A stretch of 36,871 bases of DNA from Sphingobacterium deserti. Its GTDB lineage: Bacteria; Bacteroidota; Bacteroidia; Sphingobacteriales; Sphingobacteriaceae. How positions within the stretch are numbered: the first letter of the stretch is position 1; every line of letters starts with the position of its first letter. Positions 15,817 to 24,993 of this stretch are shown here, one piece after another. The notes below the pieces were generated by a model, which saw only the letters and a program-made list of their open reading frames with translations, did no database searches and was not told the origin of the DNA. A program made the position numbers and the translations under genes. Where the stretch lies: positions 1 to 36,871 of the forward strand of contig NZ_JJMU01000051.1 of the NCBI RefSeq assembly GCF_000757725.1. The letters are read 5' to 3'.

Positions 15817-18800
15817 TTAAAAGTTTACATTTAGGGATAGCCCGTAGCTGCGACTTGATGGCATCATAAAGATGTCGATTCCGCTTAAGCCGTTTCCGGT
15901 AGACATCGTTGTCTCCGGGTCAAATGGCGCTTCTTTATATAAGAAAAACAGGTTACGCCCTGTAGCTGCCACGCGAAGTCCTTTGACATATTTACTGTCT
16001 AACTTAAAGTTGTACGATAGGGCGATTTCACGCATGCGGATAGCTGACCCATTATACATGTAATTGCTGGTAACTGGGGAAACACCGCCAACAGATGTAT
16101 ACCAAGCTTGCGCCGCCGCCGTTGTTACGGCCTCACCAGTTGGCGATACGCCATTTACAGCAACACCTCCCGCATCACGCGCTGCTCCAGTACGCGCAGA
16201 AACGCCATAACTATCCATCACCGATTCTGTAATAGAAAGGACGTCATAGTCAAACTTGCCATCAATAAGGAAGTAAAGGCCTAAGTTTTTGTAATTGATG
16301 GTATTGCTCCATCCCATTTGCCAGCGTGGGTTCGCGTTTCCTAATTTTACAAAGTCAGAACTTCTAAGCGGTATGCCATCCTCACTGAAAAGGATACGGC
16401 CTTGCTCGTCGCGGGAAAAATCAACACCGTAGATATCACCGAAAGATCCACCTACCTCAAACCTAGATGCATAGCCGCGGTTCTCTCCGGTGAGTGAGAA
16501 ATTTGGAACGGCATCGTCTAATTCGATAATCGTGTTTTTATTCGCAGAGAAATTTACTGCTGTAGACCAGTTGAAATTTTCACCGCGGATAGCATCGTAA
16601 TTTACCAATAACTCAACACCTTCGTTTTGAATGTCACCGGCATTTATCGCATAGGTTCCAAACAAACTAGCCTCGCTTGCCGCAATTTCGAAATATTGGT
16701 TTGTTGTATTTGTTTTGTAATAGGTAAAATCGATACCTAACCTGTTATTGAACATTTTTAGCTCTGTACCTGCCTCGATGGAACGCGTTATTTCAGGTTT
16801 CAAAGGAACTAATGAGGTCACTGTATTGATGGTGATATTTCCGAAATTACCCAGTGTATTCAAAAGTCGTGTTTTGTAGGGAGGCAAATCGTTACCAACT
16901 TCAGCCCAAGAGCCGCGAATTTTCATGAAATTAATAAAATCAGGAAGACCTAATTTCTCATGGATATTCGCACTAAGTCCTACCGACGGGTAGAAAAATG
17001 ATGGTGTATTGGTGAACGCCAACGTGCTCGACCAGTCGTTTCTTGCGGAAAGATCCAAAAACATCCAGCCATCGTAATCAAAGTTTGCACTTGCAAATAC
17101 GGATTGAAGTTGTCTCCGATTATTGGCTTCTGTGTTAGTAATAGGCGTCGTCGTATTTTGCATAGCAAATACGTTAGCTGTACGCAATCCTGTAGCTCCT
17201 GTGTTAAAAGACATACCTTCGGTGTTCCAATCGGTGATACTGGTACCTACAAGTCCATTAAATTTTAGCTTATCGGTAATATTACCGTTGAAGTTTGCGA
17301 TAAAGTCTGCATATTTTTGCGTGATGGTGATTTTTGAATAATTATAGGCACCATTTGGACGTGCGATAATAGACTGTGTACCGGCGAATATCTTCCTGTC
17401 GAAAACATCCGTCGTGCGGTCCATGCTTCCACGTGCTTGTAAGCTTAGCCAATTGTTTACGTTGAACTTCGCACTTCCGTTTAAGATAAGCCGTGATTTG
17501 TCTGAAGTAGACGTATTTCTGTTTTGGATCCACCAAGGATTTTGCTGCGTTGTCTCGCTATCGCCAAGGGAGTGCCAGTTCTGTACATACTTGTTGGTCG
17601 CAGGATCGAAAGTTTCAAAGGTTTTGTAATCATTCAGGTTTAAGCTTCTCGGGAAAAGATAAAGTCCTACAATAGGATTAAAGTAAAAGCCTGTCAACGG
17701 TGAATTTTGCAGATCTTGCTGTATATAGTTAGCGCCACCTTGTAATGTCAAACGATCGTCGAAAAAGTTAGCCGTTTGTTTCATGTTGATGTTGTGTCTA
17801 TTCAACTTATTTTCCGGCAGCAGGCCTTTGGCCGATGTATTAGCATAAGAGATATACGTTTGCATATGCTCGTTTCCTCTTGATAAACCAATGGAATTAG
17901 TGAAATTTGTTCCATTTTGGAAAAACGAACCCACTTGATCGCCTCCGCCGCCAGCGGTATTTGCACCCCAGCTAGTCAGGGCATTGGTGTTCTGTCCATC
18001 TGCTCCACGTCCATAATTGTTTTGAAACTGCGGCAAAACTGCAGGCGTTTCGATCTGCGCACTGCTGGAGAAGTCGATTGTAGTGCGGCCATTTTTTCCT
18101 GATTTTGTGGTGATAAGGATAACTCCATTTGCGGCTTGGCTACCATATAATGCCGCCGCTGACGCCCCTTTCAGGACAGACATACTTTCCACATCGTCCG
18201 GGTTGATCAAGGCAACAGGGTCGCCCGGGTCCCGCTCACCGCCGAACATATTGCCCGGCTGAGCGCCAGAGGAACTGTTGTTGATAGGCACACCGTCGAT
18301 GACGTAAAGTACCTGGTTGTTTCCAGAGGCCGATTTGTTTCCACGTAAAACAACCTTTGCGGATCCACCAATACCAGAGGAAGAGGACGAAATGTTAACC
18401 CCCGCAACTTTACCGTTGATATTGTTGATCATGTTTGTCCCTTTCGCCCGCGTAAGTTCCTCTCCCTTCAATTGTTGCGTAGAGTAAGTAAGGGATTTTT
18501 GCTCACGGCTGATCCCCAAGGCGGTAACTACGACCTCATCCAGTTTGGTGTCTACAGCGACAAGAAAGATGGATAGCGTATCGCGATCCGCAAGCGGCAC
18601 TTGCTGGCTTTCATAACCTACAAAAGTAACTTGCAGGTTTGCCGTGGCAGCGTCTACAGCTAAGCTGAATGATCCTTGATCATCTGTCAGGGTACTGTTG
18701 GTACGGCTGGCGCCGCTAACGCTTGCTCCCGCAATGGGAGCCAAGGTACTACCGTCTTTTACGATACCTCTAATGGTACGCTGCTGGGCAAAGGCCTGAC

Positions 18801-18873
18801 CAAAGAGCAAGGTAGTGAGCACAACAACTGTTCCGAACAGCCGTGTACATCGTACGAGTGATTTTTGTCTCAT
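15817..18873 (-). CDS. SusC/RagA-family TonB-linked outer membrane transporter
   Basis: 1018 residues. Signal peptide (to FGQAFAQ), carboxypeptidase-regulatory-like domain (RTIRGIVKDGSTLAPIAGASV, DDQGSFSLAV, LQVTFVGYESQQ), TonB-box region LDEVVVTALGISREQKSL, plug with GKVAGVNIS, VVLRGNKSASGNNQVLYVIDGVPI and MSVLKGASAAALYGSQAANGVILITTKSG, then the large barrel ending in YGLSLNVNF. No N-terminal STN signalling domain is present, so it is not expected to talk directly to an anti-sigma factor. The partner SusD follows at once. No HTCS, SARP or sigma/anti-sigma regulator is in the window. Upstream is an AT-rich 274-base divergent gap shared with the SMP-30 gene; I found no clean -33/-7 pair there. 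Confidence 0.95.
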   Translation of the reverse strand: MRQKSLVRCTRLFGTVVVLTTLLFGQAFAQQRTIRGIVKDGSTLAPIAGASVSGASRTNSTLTDDQGSFSLAVDAATANLQVTFVGYESQQVPLADRDTLSIFLVAVDTKLDEVVVTALGISREQKSLTYSTQQLKGEELTRAKGTNMINNINGKVAGVNISSSSSGIGGSAKVVLRGNKSASGNNQVLYVIDGVPINNSSSGAQPGNMFGGERDPGDPVALINPDDVESMSVLKGASAAALYGSQAANGVILITTKSGKNGRTTIDFSSSAQIETPAVLPQFQNNYGRGADGQNTNALTSWGANTAGGGGDQVGSFFQNGTNFTNSIGLSRGNEHMQTYISYANTSAKGLLPENKLNRHNINMKQTANFFDDRLTLQGGANYIQQDLQNSPLTGFYFNPIVGLYLFPRSLNLNDYKTFETFDPATNKYVQNWHSLGDSETTQQNPWWIQNRNTSTSDKSRLILNGSAKFNVNNWLSLQARGSMDRTTDVFDRKIFAGTQSIIARPNGAYNYSKITITQKYADFIANFNGNITDKLKFNGLVGTSITDWNTEGMSFNTGATGLRTANVFAMQNTTTPITNTEANNRRQLQSVFASANFDYDGWMFLDLSARNDWSSTLAFTNTPSFFYPSVGLSANIHEKLGLPDFINFMKIRGSWAEVGNDLPPYKTRLLNTLGNFGNITINTVTSLVPLKPEITRSIEAGTELKMFNNRLGIDFTYYKTNTTNQYFEIAASEASLFGTYAINAGDIQNEGVELLVNYDAIRGENFNWSTAVNFSANKNTIIELDDAVPNFSLTGENRGYASRFEVGGSFGDIYGVDFSRDEQGRILFSEDGIPLRSSDFVKLGNANPRWQMGWSNTINYKNLGLYFLIDGKFDYDVLSITESVMDSYGVSARTGAARDAGGVAVNGVSPTGEAVTTAAAQAWYTSVGGVSPVTSNYMYNGSAIRMREIALSYNFKLDSKYVKGLRVAATGRNLFFLYKEAPFDPETTMSTGNGLSGIDIFMMPSSRSYGLSLNVNF

Positions 18874-19147
18874 AAAGAATGATTAAGCAATGCTTAAAGT
18901 GTTAAGTGAAAGTGTATATAAGTCGTTTTAATTTAAATTCTTACGATTTGATACGGAATGCAATTTATTAACATGTTTTGTAAAAAAAATGTTAAAAGTA
19001 AACTTCAAAAAAATTTGTTGTCACAACATGCTATTTTTTAGTTGCTTAGGAAATTGTCAAATCCTAAACCTCGATTGTATCGATTTTGTTTTGTAACATT
19101 TTATTTTTTGTAGAACCATCCCGATTAGCACCTGTTATATTCAGCGT

Positions 19148-19996
19148 ATGAAAACTGTATTTTCTATGCTTATGCTATTAACAACGTTATTGGGGCGCGC
19201 CCAGTCGCATGGCGAGCTTATTGAAATTTCTTCACAATTTTCTTTTACAGAGGGGCCAACAGCAGATTCTTTGGGAAATATTTTTTTTACCGACCAACCA
19301 AACAACAGTATATGGAAGTATGATACAGCGGGGAAGTTATCGCTATTTATGCAACCAGCCGGGCGATCTAATGGTATGTTTATAGATAAGGAAGGTTTTA
19401 TAATTTCATGTGCAGATGAAAAAAATGAATTATGGCGTATACATCCCGTATCAAAAGCGGTTGAAGTACTTGTTACTGATTACGGTAATAAAAAGCTAAA
19501 CGGACCGAATGATGTTTGGGTATCCCCTAATGGGCTCATGTATTTTACAGATCCATTTTATGATCGCGACTATTGGCAGCGTGGAGGTAGCGAACTTCCG
19601 CAAGCTCTGTACATGTTGCATCAGGGTAAATTACATCAGGTAGGCGGGCAGTTTGAGAAGCCTAATGGTATAATCGGCTCGCGGGATGGAAAACACCTCT
19701 TCGTGGCTGATATTGGCGCAGATAAAACCTACATCTATGATATTGATGATGAGGGCAAGCCTGCGAACAGAAGACTTTTCTGCGATAAAGGGTCGGATGG
19801 TATGACGATTGATGATAAAGGAAATATTTACTTAACCGGAAAAGGTGTGTTTGTATATAATAAAGATGGCCAGCAAATCCGCCACATTGCTGTACCGGCT
19901 GAGTGGACTGCAAACGTCTGTTTTGGTGGGACCAACAATGCTTACCTTTTCATTACGGCCTCGGAGAAAATCTTTAAAATTTATCCGGACTGGTAG
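19148..19996 (+). CDS. Secreted SMP-30/gluconolactonase/LRE-family protein
   Basis: 282 residues. Signal peptide MKTVFSMLMLLTTLLGRAQS, then a six-bladed beta-propeller of the SMP-30 family. The metal site can be traced: Glu35 (FTEGP), Asn121 (NGPNDVW), Asn173 (KPNGII) and Asp217 (GSDGMTID). Repeating blade motifs include GNIFFTD, GLMYFTD and GNIYLTG. Family members hydrolyse aldonolactones with Ca or Zn, and this copy should act in the periplasm. It is divergent from SusC and precedes the sugar transporter. Paired with the exported aldo/keto reductase it could complete sugar-to-aldonate oxidation outside the cytoplasm; that pairing is inference. Confidence 0.85.
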   Translation: MKTVFSMLMLLTTLLGRAQSHGELIEISSQFSFTEGPTADSLGNIFFTDQPNNSIWKYDTAGKLSLFMQPAGRSNGMFIDKEGFIISCADEKNELWRIHPVSKAVEVLVTDYGNKKLNGPNDVWVSPNGLMYFTDPFYDRDYWQRGGSELPQALYMLHQGKLHQVGGQFEKPNGIIGSRDGKHLFVADIGADKTYIYDIDDEGKPANRRLFCDKGSDGMTIDDKGNIYLTGKGVFVYNKDGQQIRHIAVPAEWTANVCFGGTNNAYLFITASEKIFKIYPDW

Positions 19997-20378
19997 GCGA
20001 TTGCATCTCGTTTTCTCATTTTTCGAAAGTGGGCACTTACTTTTTATAGCAAGTTTTTTGTTATGTATTTGGAAATTCGCTGAATTCAATGTACAATTGC
20101 ATCGCCTCTTTCGTCTTATTAAATGGTTTTAGCGCGTTTTTTTTACGAAAGAGGTATCGATTGGGGGAACTTCTGTAGATGATTTTCAGGTGGGCGGACG
20201 CACGGATGGCGGAGGCTTGCTTCAACGGGTCACTTCCCAATAAGCACTTTCGATTAACTTACTCTTTTGCTAAACAACAGTGTGTTTTTTTGCGCGTAGA
20301 TGGTACATGGGATAGCAAAATGCTATGAAATGATTACCACGGCGCCGCAAAAAAACTTTGATAATTGACATAACAAAG
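19997..20378. other. Intergenic stretch with a 10-bp inverted repeat
   Basis: 382 bases between the SMP-30 and transporter genes. CCTCTTTCGT (20105-20114) and ACGAAAGAGG (20145-20154) are perfect inverted copies 30 bases apart; the second arm follows a run of T. This may be a weak terminator or regulatory dyad. Otherwise I see nothing: no coding frame with a sensible start, and no clear promoter for the transporter. Confidence 0.4.
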
Positions 20379-21797
20379 ATGCAAACGACAACAACGACTA
20401 AACAGAACTACCTCGTTCCCCTGATTACCATCACAGCATTATTTTTTATGTGGGGCTTTATTACCTGCATGAACGACATTTTAATACCTTATCTTAAACA
20501 GCTTTTCTCATTGACGTTCTTTGAGTCCATGCTGGTGCAGTTTTGCTTTTTCGGGGCTTATTTTATTGGATCGTTAATCTATTTCCTATACTCTACCCTG
20601 GTGGAAGACCCTATCAATAAAGTAGGATATAAGAAAGGGATATTATTTGGTATCTTTCTGGCTGCTGCAGGCTGCGTATTGTTTTACCCTGCCGCGAGCC
20701 TTTCCTCTTATCCCCTCTTCTTGGGTGCGCTTTTCGTGTTGGGCTTAGGTTTTACCGTATTGCAAATTACGGCAAACGCCTACGTGTCGCTTTTAGGTCC
20801 TGAGGAGTCTGCTTCTAGCCGTCTAAACATGACGCAAGCATTTAACGCTTTCGGAACTACTATAGCACCAGTTTTGGGTGGGCATTTAATTTTCGAATTA
20901 TTTTCATCGCCAGACGGTAGTTTTAGCGCCGTGGCAACACGTCTGCCTTATCTTATCTTTGGCGGCATCTTATTGCTTGTCGCGCTGATGATTTCTCGCG
21001 TGAAGTTGCCTTCATTCCAAACCGATGATTCTACGCCAGTGAAAGGCTGGGGCGCCTTGAAATTTAAGCACCTCTTGTATGGTGTAGGCACTATGTTTTG
21101 CTATGTAGGTGGCGAGGTTGCCGTGGGGAGTTTTATTATTAGCTTTTTGGAACTTCCAGAAGTGATGGGCTTTACCGAGGCGGTGAGTAAAAACTATCTT
21201 GCTTTGTATTGGGGTGGTGCGATGATCGGACGGTTTCTTGGTGCGATCTCGTTAAGCCAAGAAATTGCTGAAGGAAAGAAAACGATTTACATGCTATTGA
21301 CCGCACTGGCCGTGTTCCTGGTTATATATGGTGTTGTGAGCCTTAGTTTCTCTGAAATTTCTTTCTTCCTTGGTTTTATAGCACTCAATTTCATCGCATT
21401 CATGATTGGTAAATCGGCTCCGGCAAGAACCTTAGTGGTGTTTGCGACTATAAACGTATTCCTATTAGCTTCGACGATACTAAATACAGGTATTTGGGCG
21501 ATGTATAGCGTGCTTGGCATCGGAATTTTTAACTCCATTATGTTTTCAAATATCTACACCCTATCTATCGCCGGACTGGGGAAATATACCAGCCAAGGAT
21601 CGTCCTTAGTGGTGATGGCAATTCTGGGCGGCGCTATTGTTCCTATTGTTCAGGGCTATTTAGCAGATAAGATCGGCGTGCAGGATTCCTTCATCATCCC
21701 AGCACTATGTTATGTAGTAATTCTAATATTTGGGATCTACTGCCTGCGAACATTAAGCCAGGTTAAAATAGATGGATCAGTAAAATCAGGACATTAA
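20379..21797 (+). CDS. Sugar MFS transporter, FucP/GluP type
   Basis: About 472 residues from the ATG at 20379; an in-frame TTG at 20358 is an unlikely start. It has about 12 membrane helices and matches the fucose/glucose-galactose permease group (FHS family): ALFFMWGFITCMNDILIPYLK in the first helix, VQFCFFGAYFIGSL, and the characteristic LGLGFTVLQITANAYVSLLGPEESASSRLNMTQAFNAFGTTIAPVLGG region (read in separate blocks). It should be a proton-coupled importer of a monosaccharide or sugar derivative at the inner membrane. It is followed by its own terminator and then a glycosidase. In this locus it is the probable exit of sugars or aldonates from the periplasm into the cell. Confidence 0.9.
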   Translation: MQTTTTTKQNYLVPLITITALFFMWGFITCMNDILIPYLKQLFSLTFFESMLVQFCFFGAYFIGSLIYFLYSTLVEDPINKVGYKKGILFGIFLAAAGCVLFYPAASLSSYPLFLGALFVLGLGFTVLQITANAYVSLLGPEESASSRLNMTQAFNAFGTTIAPVLGGHLIFELFSSPDGSFSAVATRLPYLIFGGILLLVALMISRVKLPSFQTDDSTPVKGWGALKFKHLLYGVGTMFCYVGGEVAVGSFIISFLELPEVMGFTEAVSKNYLALYWGGAMIGRFLGAISLSQEIAEGKKTIYMLLTALAVFLVIYGVVSLSFSEISFFLGFIALNFIAFMIGKSAPARTLVVFATINVFLLASTILNTGIWAMYSVLGIGIFNSIMFSNIYTLSIAGLGKYTSQGSSLVVMAILGGAIVPIVQGYLADKIGVQDSFIIPALCYVVILIFGIYCLRTLSQVKIDGSVKSGH

Positions 21798-21801
21798 TAC
21801 T

Positions 21802-21830
21802 AAAAAGATAGCCGCGAGCTATCTTTTTTT
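21802..21830 (+). terminator. Terminator of sugar transporter
   Basis: AAAAAGATAGC (21802-21812), loop CGCGA, GCTATCTTTTT (21818-21828), with the T-run extending to 21830 and more T after a G. It lies just after the transporter stop, so the glycosidase gene needs its own promoter or read-through. Confidence 0.85.
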
Positions 21831-21869
21831 GTTTTTGGCAGCATGCGCAACAACCTAATCAGCCAAGTG

Positions 21870-23723
21870 ATGAAAAACTTCAACAACTGGAAACTTTTAT
21901 GTCTTATCGTCATCATCTTGTCGAGCAATATTGTTCTTCAAGTTTCCTGCTCCAGCAGTAAGGCCATACGTTTGACTGAAGAGCGCGACAAGCTTCAACA
22001 GTTAGCTGCTAAACAGTTTTCCAACGATGTGGATGAATTTAATAGTTATGCGGATCGGCCAGCGCCTGACGGCGCGTTTGATGCCGGTAACAACAAAGAC
22101 TTTTTGCTAGAAAATGCGCCATCATTCATCTGCTCTGATCAGCATATTAACAGGGTGTATAACTACCGCTGGTGGATGGTGAGTAAGCATTTAAAAGAGT
22201 ATGCTGACCCAGAAGACCAAAAGAAGTATTGGGTGGTAACGGAGTTTTTTGGGGTAAAGCCTTGGGCTTCCCGTAGTGGCGCAATAACGTGTCCGGCCGG
22301 ACATCAATTTTACGATGTTCGCTGGCTTCGCGATCCGAAATTTTTAAAATCGTACGCAGATTACTTTATGTCGGGCTCAGCCGCCCGATTGAATCAGCGG
22401 GAAAATGGTAATTTCCTTACCTATTTAAGTCGGCCGGAAAGCCATCATTTTTCCAGTTGGATGATTGATGGGGTGGATGCGTATCTACGTGTACATCCGG
22501 ATGCGAAATGGTTGCATGGCATTTTACCCGATATGGAGCGTCATCAGGCGGTTTGGGATAGTCTGTTTACGGTAAAAGCGGATCAATCAAAAACACAAGG
22601 CCTATATAAAATTTTGGATCTCTATGATGGCATGGAATTTAGCCTTTCGGCGGTCTTGGGGCTTATTGAAAGCAAGGGCGCCTATGCGATGTATACGCCA
22701 GCTAGTTGGAAGGAATATTACTTAGGTTGGGAGACTACTGCTAAAGCTGCTGACTCGCCACAAGCCTCGGCTTATCCACAGGCTTACCGGAAAGGCTATC
22801 CAGACTTTTATCTGGTACGTCCATCTGTAAATAGTTACGCTTATGGCAATATCAAGGCTTTAAGCAGCCTGTATAAATTAGACGAAGGAAAATATAAATC
22901 AGCCTTTAAAGTAAGAAAGTCTGACATGTATGCGCAGCGTGCAACCACCTTGCAGACGAAGGTGATGGATGTGCTTTGGAATACAGAAGACCAGTTTTTT
23001 AACACGTACAGTGCTGGCGACAATGCCTATGGGGTGCGCGATTTCGAGGCGCGAGTACGCGAATCTGTAGGCTACAGTCCGTGGTATTTTAATATGGTTC
23101 CTTCTGAGGATGCTTCCGCTTATGCAGCTGCTTGGGATATGCTAGCATCCGATAAAGGATTCAATAATAAACGGGGCATGAGTACCGCCGAGCGGCAACA
23201 TCCCTATTACAACGAGCAAGCCTATGCTTGGAATGGGAGGGGCTGGCCCTTTCAAAATTCTGTGGTTTATAAGGCCTATGCAAACTATTTGCGCAACTAT
23301 AAACGTGAAATCACAGATGCGGATCGTTCTCTACTATATGAACATATAGAAAAACTTACGCAGTTGCATAATCCGGACAAACCAAATATCGGTGAATGGT
23401 ACATACCGACAGACGGGACGGAATTTGGCGGTGAAAAGGACTATTTTCACTCGACTTATCCAGATATTATTATTGAAGATCTTTTAGGCTTTAAAGCGTT
23501 ACACAAAAACCAATTTGTGATCGAGCCTCTACTACCAGCAGGCGAATGGGATTACTTTTATTTGGGCCGCATTCGTTACCATGACCACGATGTGGACATT
23601 GTATGGAAGAAAGATTGGGACGAAGCAAAGGCTGGCAATCAAAGTGTGCTCTGCGTGTGGGTCGATAACAAATTAGTAGCAACAAGTAAATCGCTCAACA
23701 AAAAACTTACCGTGAAGCTTTAA
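21870..23723 (+). CDS. Lipoprotein glycoside hydrolase, (alpha/alpha)6 MGH1/trehalase-like
   Basis: About 617 residues from the ATG at 21870, which gives a compact signal peptide (MKNFNNWKLLCLIVIILSSN) followed by the probable lipidated Cys in QVSCSSSK. An ATG at 21843 would add nine residues. The body is a six-hairpin glycosidase of the GH63/MGH1-like clan: tryptophan-rich RVYNYRWWMVSKHL, DVRWLRDPKF, SSWMIDGVDAYLR, VRPSVNSYAYGN, VGYSPWYFNMVP and NEQAYAWNGRGWPFQNS. The latter two fit substrate-cleft motifs in this clan. Acidic candidates are Asp in MIDG and Glu in NEQAY. It should act on an alpha-linked oligosaccharide at the outer membrane or periplasm; the exact bond is unknown. Confidence 0.75.
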   Translation: MKNFNNWKLLCLIVIILSSNIVLQVSCSSSKAIRLTEERDKLQQLAAKQFSNDVDEFNSYADRPAPDGAFDAGNNKDFLLENAPSFICSDQHINRVYNYRWWMVSKHLKEYADPEDQKKYWVVTEFFGVKPWASRSGAITCPAGHQFYDVRWLRDPKFLKSYADYFMSGSAARLNQRENGNFLTYLSRPESHHFSSWMIDGVDAYLRVHPDAKWLHGILPDMERHQAVWDSLFTVKADQSKTQGLYKILDLYDGMEFSLSAVLGLIESKGAYAMYTPASWKEYYLGWETTAKAADSPQASAYPQAYRKGYPDFYLVRPSVNSYAYGNIKALSSLYKLDEGKYKSAFKVRKSDMYAQRATTLQTKVMDVLWNTEDQFFNTYSAGDNAYGVRDFEARVRESVGYSPWYFNMVPSEDASAYAAAWDMLASDKGFNNKRGMSTAERQHPYYNEQAYAWNGRGWPFQNSVVYKAYANYLRNYKREITDADRSLLYEHIEKLTQLHNPDKPNIGEWYIPTDGTEFGGEKDYFHSTYPDIIIEDLLGFKALHKNQFVIEPLLPAGEWDYFYLGRIRYHDHDVDIVWKKDWDEAKAGNQSVLCVWVDNKLVATSKSLNKKLTVKL

Positions 23724-24167
23724 AATCTATCCGCAGAGGCAGCCATGAAGCAAAAGCGGATTGCTATTTCAAAACGCCCATTAAAATTTATTTTCGCATT
23801 TACTTTATCCTTCCAGTGCTGGCAGGCAAACGAAATGTTTGGGGATGCGGGGCGGGACAAAGCCTAGAAATCATATCGAAATCGCATTTTAACGGTTTCG
23901 ATTTTATTTCAGCTTTGACAAATATTTGCTCTGCGAGGATATGGCTTGTGCGCCAAGTACATGAAGGAAACGAAGAATTTTGGTCACTTTTGCCCCCAAA
24001 AGTAATGCCATGCCGCGGCGAGCGGCGGATGGGATTGGGGGCTGGAATATTGTATCCAAGCAAATCTATCACTGCAATTAAAAGTATCTTAATAATAATT
24101 TAATGTATTGCATACCAGCTGTTTTGGAGATGATGGCTATCTTTGATCAGCTTTAATATTAATCCAT
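23724..24167. other. Intergenic stretch with hairpins and repeat-like DNA
   Basis: 444 bases. ATCGAAATC (23875-23883) pairs with GGTTTCGAT (23894-23902), eight of nine allowing none wobbled, and T-rich sequence follows, so it may terminate the glycosidase message. Near 23990 ACTTTTG and CAAAAGT form another dyad, followed by a GC-rich stretch (CCGCGGCGAGCGGCGG) quite unlike the surroundings. The GC-rich part resembles dispersed intergenic repeats of this family, but no second copy is in the window. The reading frame across it looks non-coding. Confidence 0.35.
24138..24145 (+). promoter_or_regulatory. -7 box of small hypothetical gene
   Basis: TATCTTTG fits TAnnTTTG and lies 22 bases before the ATG at 24168. 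No -33 TTTG at the proper distance was seen. Confidence 0.4.
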
Positions 24168-24383
24168 ATGGACACGCTATATCTATCCAAAGGAGCAGCT
24201 CATGTACATTCGTTTGCTGCATCCCATTCGCAAACTGACTTGCGCGAGCCTGTGCACGCCAATGGCCTCGAAGCGCTACGTAAGAGATCTTATGAACTTC
24301 TAAATAAATTTCGCACTAGCTGGAATGAGCTAGAATATCAGGAATGGTGCGCTATCCAGCGGATTTTACATAAATCGTTGTAA
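24168..24383 (+). CDS. Small hypothetical protein
   Basis: 71 residues, soluble. The first half is low-complexity and His/Ser-rich; the second half (ANGLEALRKRSYELLNKFRTSWNELEYQEWCAIQRIL) looks like two amphipathic helices with a coding-like composition. I do not recognise it. A -7 box sits just upstream, which supports transcription. It may be real but could also be a chance frame. Confidence 0.45.
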   Translation: MDTLYLSKGAAHVHSFAASHSQTDLREPVHANGLEALRKRSYELLNKFRTSWNELEYQEWCAIQRILHKSL

Positions 24384-24492
24384 TTATTCCCGCATATTTT
24401 TCAAGGAATGCATCTTGCGATATACCTGCATCGATATTTTTTCGTTATTATTATAGGTGTAATAACCGATACTTTTAACTAATTAACAACTA

Positions 24493-24933
24493 ATGCTGTT
24501 ACCTATCATAATTAGAACGTGTATATTCTTCTTGGTTACGGGATGTTTTGGTTGTAAAGAAACGCGTTATCAGCTGGCATCTGCGACATGGCAACATGTG
24601 CACCGGCATTATCCCACTGTCAAACCTACTTGGTTTAGCGAGATTGAGCAAGAGATGCATCTTCTTCAAGGAAAAGAAGTAAAATTGCGGGGGCGCCTTG
24701 TGTATGAGTATGACGCCGCCGCGATTTATCCATTTAATGATCCATCGGACTTCAAGCCTGTTTCGCTACACGTCGATAAGCATGAACTGCATGCCTTTCT
24801 ATTAGAAAACGACAAAGCACTGGTGATGATCACAGGAACCCTAGATACTATGGGGTACTATGACAAGCGCGAGTATAGTTGTTTGATAAAAGATATTGTG
24901 CAGGTGGATGTAAGCCACATTGCTATACAATAA
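24493..24933 (+). CDS. Hypothetical lipoprotein with OB-like beta segment
   Basis: 146 residues. The signal peptide ends in the lipobox VTGC (Cys18), so it is probably lipidated. The mature part starts with a Trp/His-rich helix (SATWQHVHRHYP), then an EIEQEMHLLQGKEVKLRGRLVYEYD segment resembling the first strands of an OB-fold, and further strands such as ALVMITGTLDT and YSCLIKDIVQVDV. The substrate or partner cannot be told. It converges on the next lipoprotein gene. Confidence 0.65.
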   Translation: MLLPIIIRTCIFFLVTGCFGCKETRYQLASATWQHVHRHYPTVKPTWFSEIEQEMHLLQGKEVKLRGRLVYEYDAAAIYPFNDPSDFKPVSLHVDKHELHAFLLENDKALVMITGTLDTMGYYDKREYSCLIKDIVQVDVSHIAIQ

Positions 24934-24993
24934 GGCCCGCGAAGGACTTCTTTTTAAATTTACTGTGCCACTTTTTCTGTAGGTCGCTTCGTT

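Noticed and set aside
23816..24103. Plus-strand frame of 95 codons after the glycosidase
   Set aside because: Runs through a hairpin and a GC-rich repeat-like patch, and the translation has no protein-like pattern.
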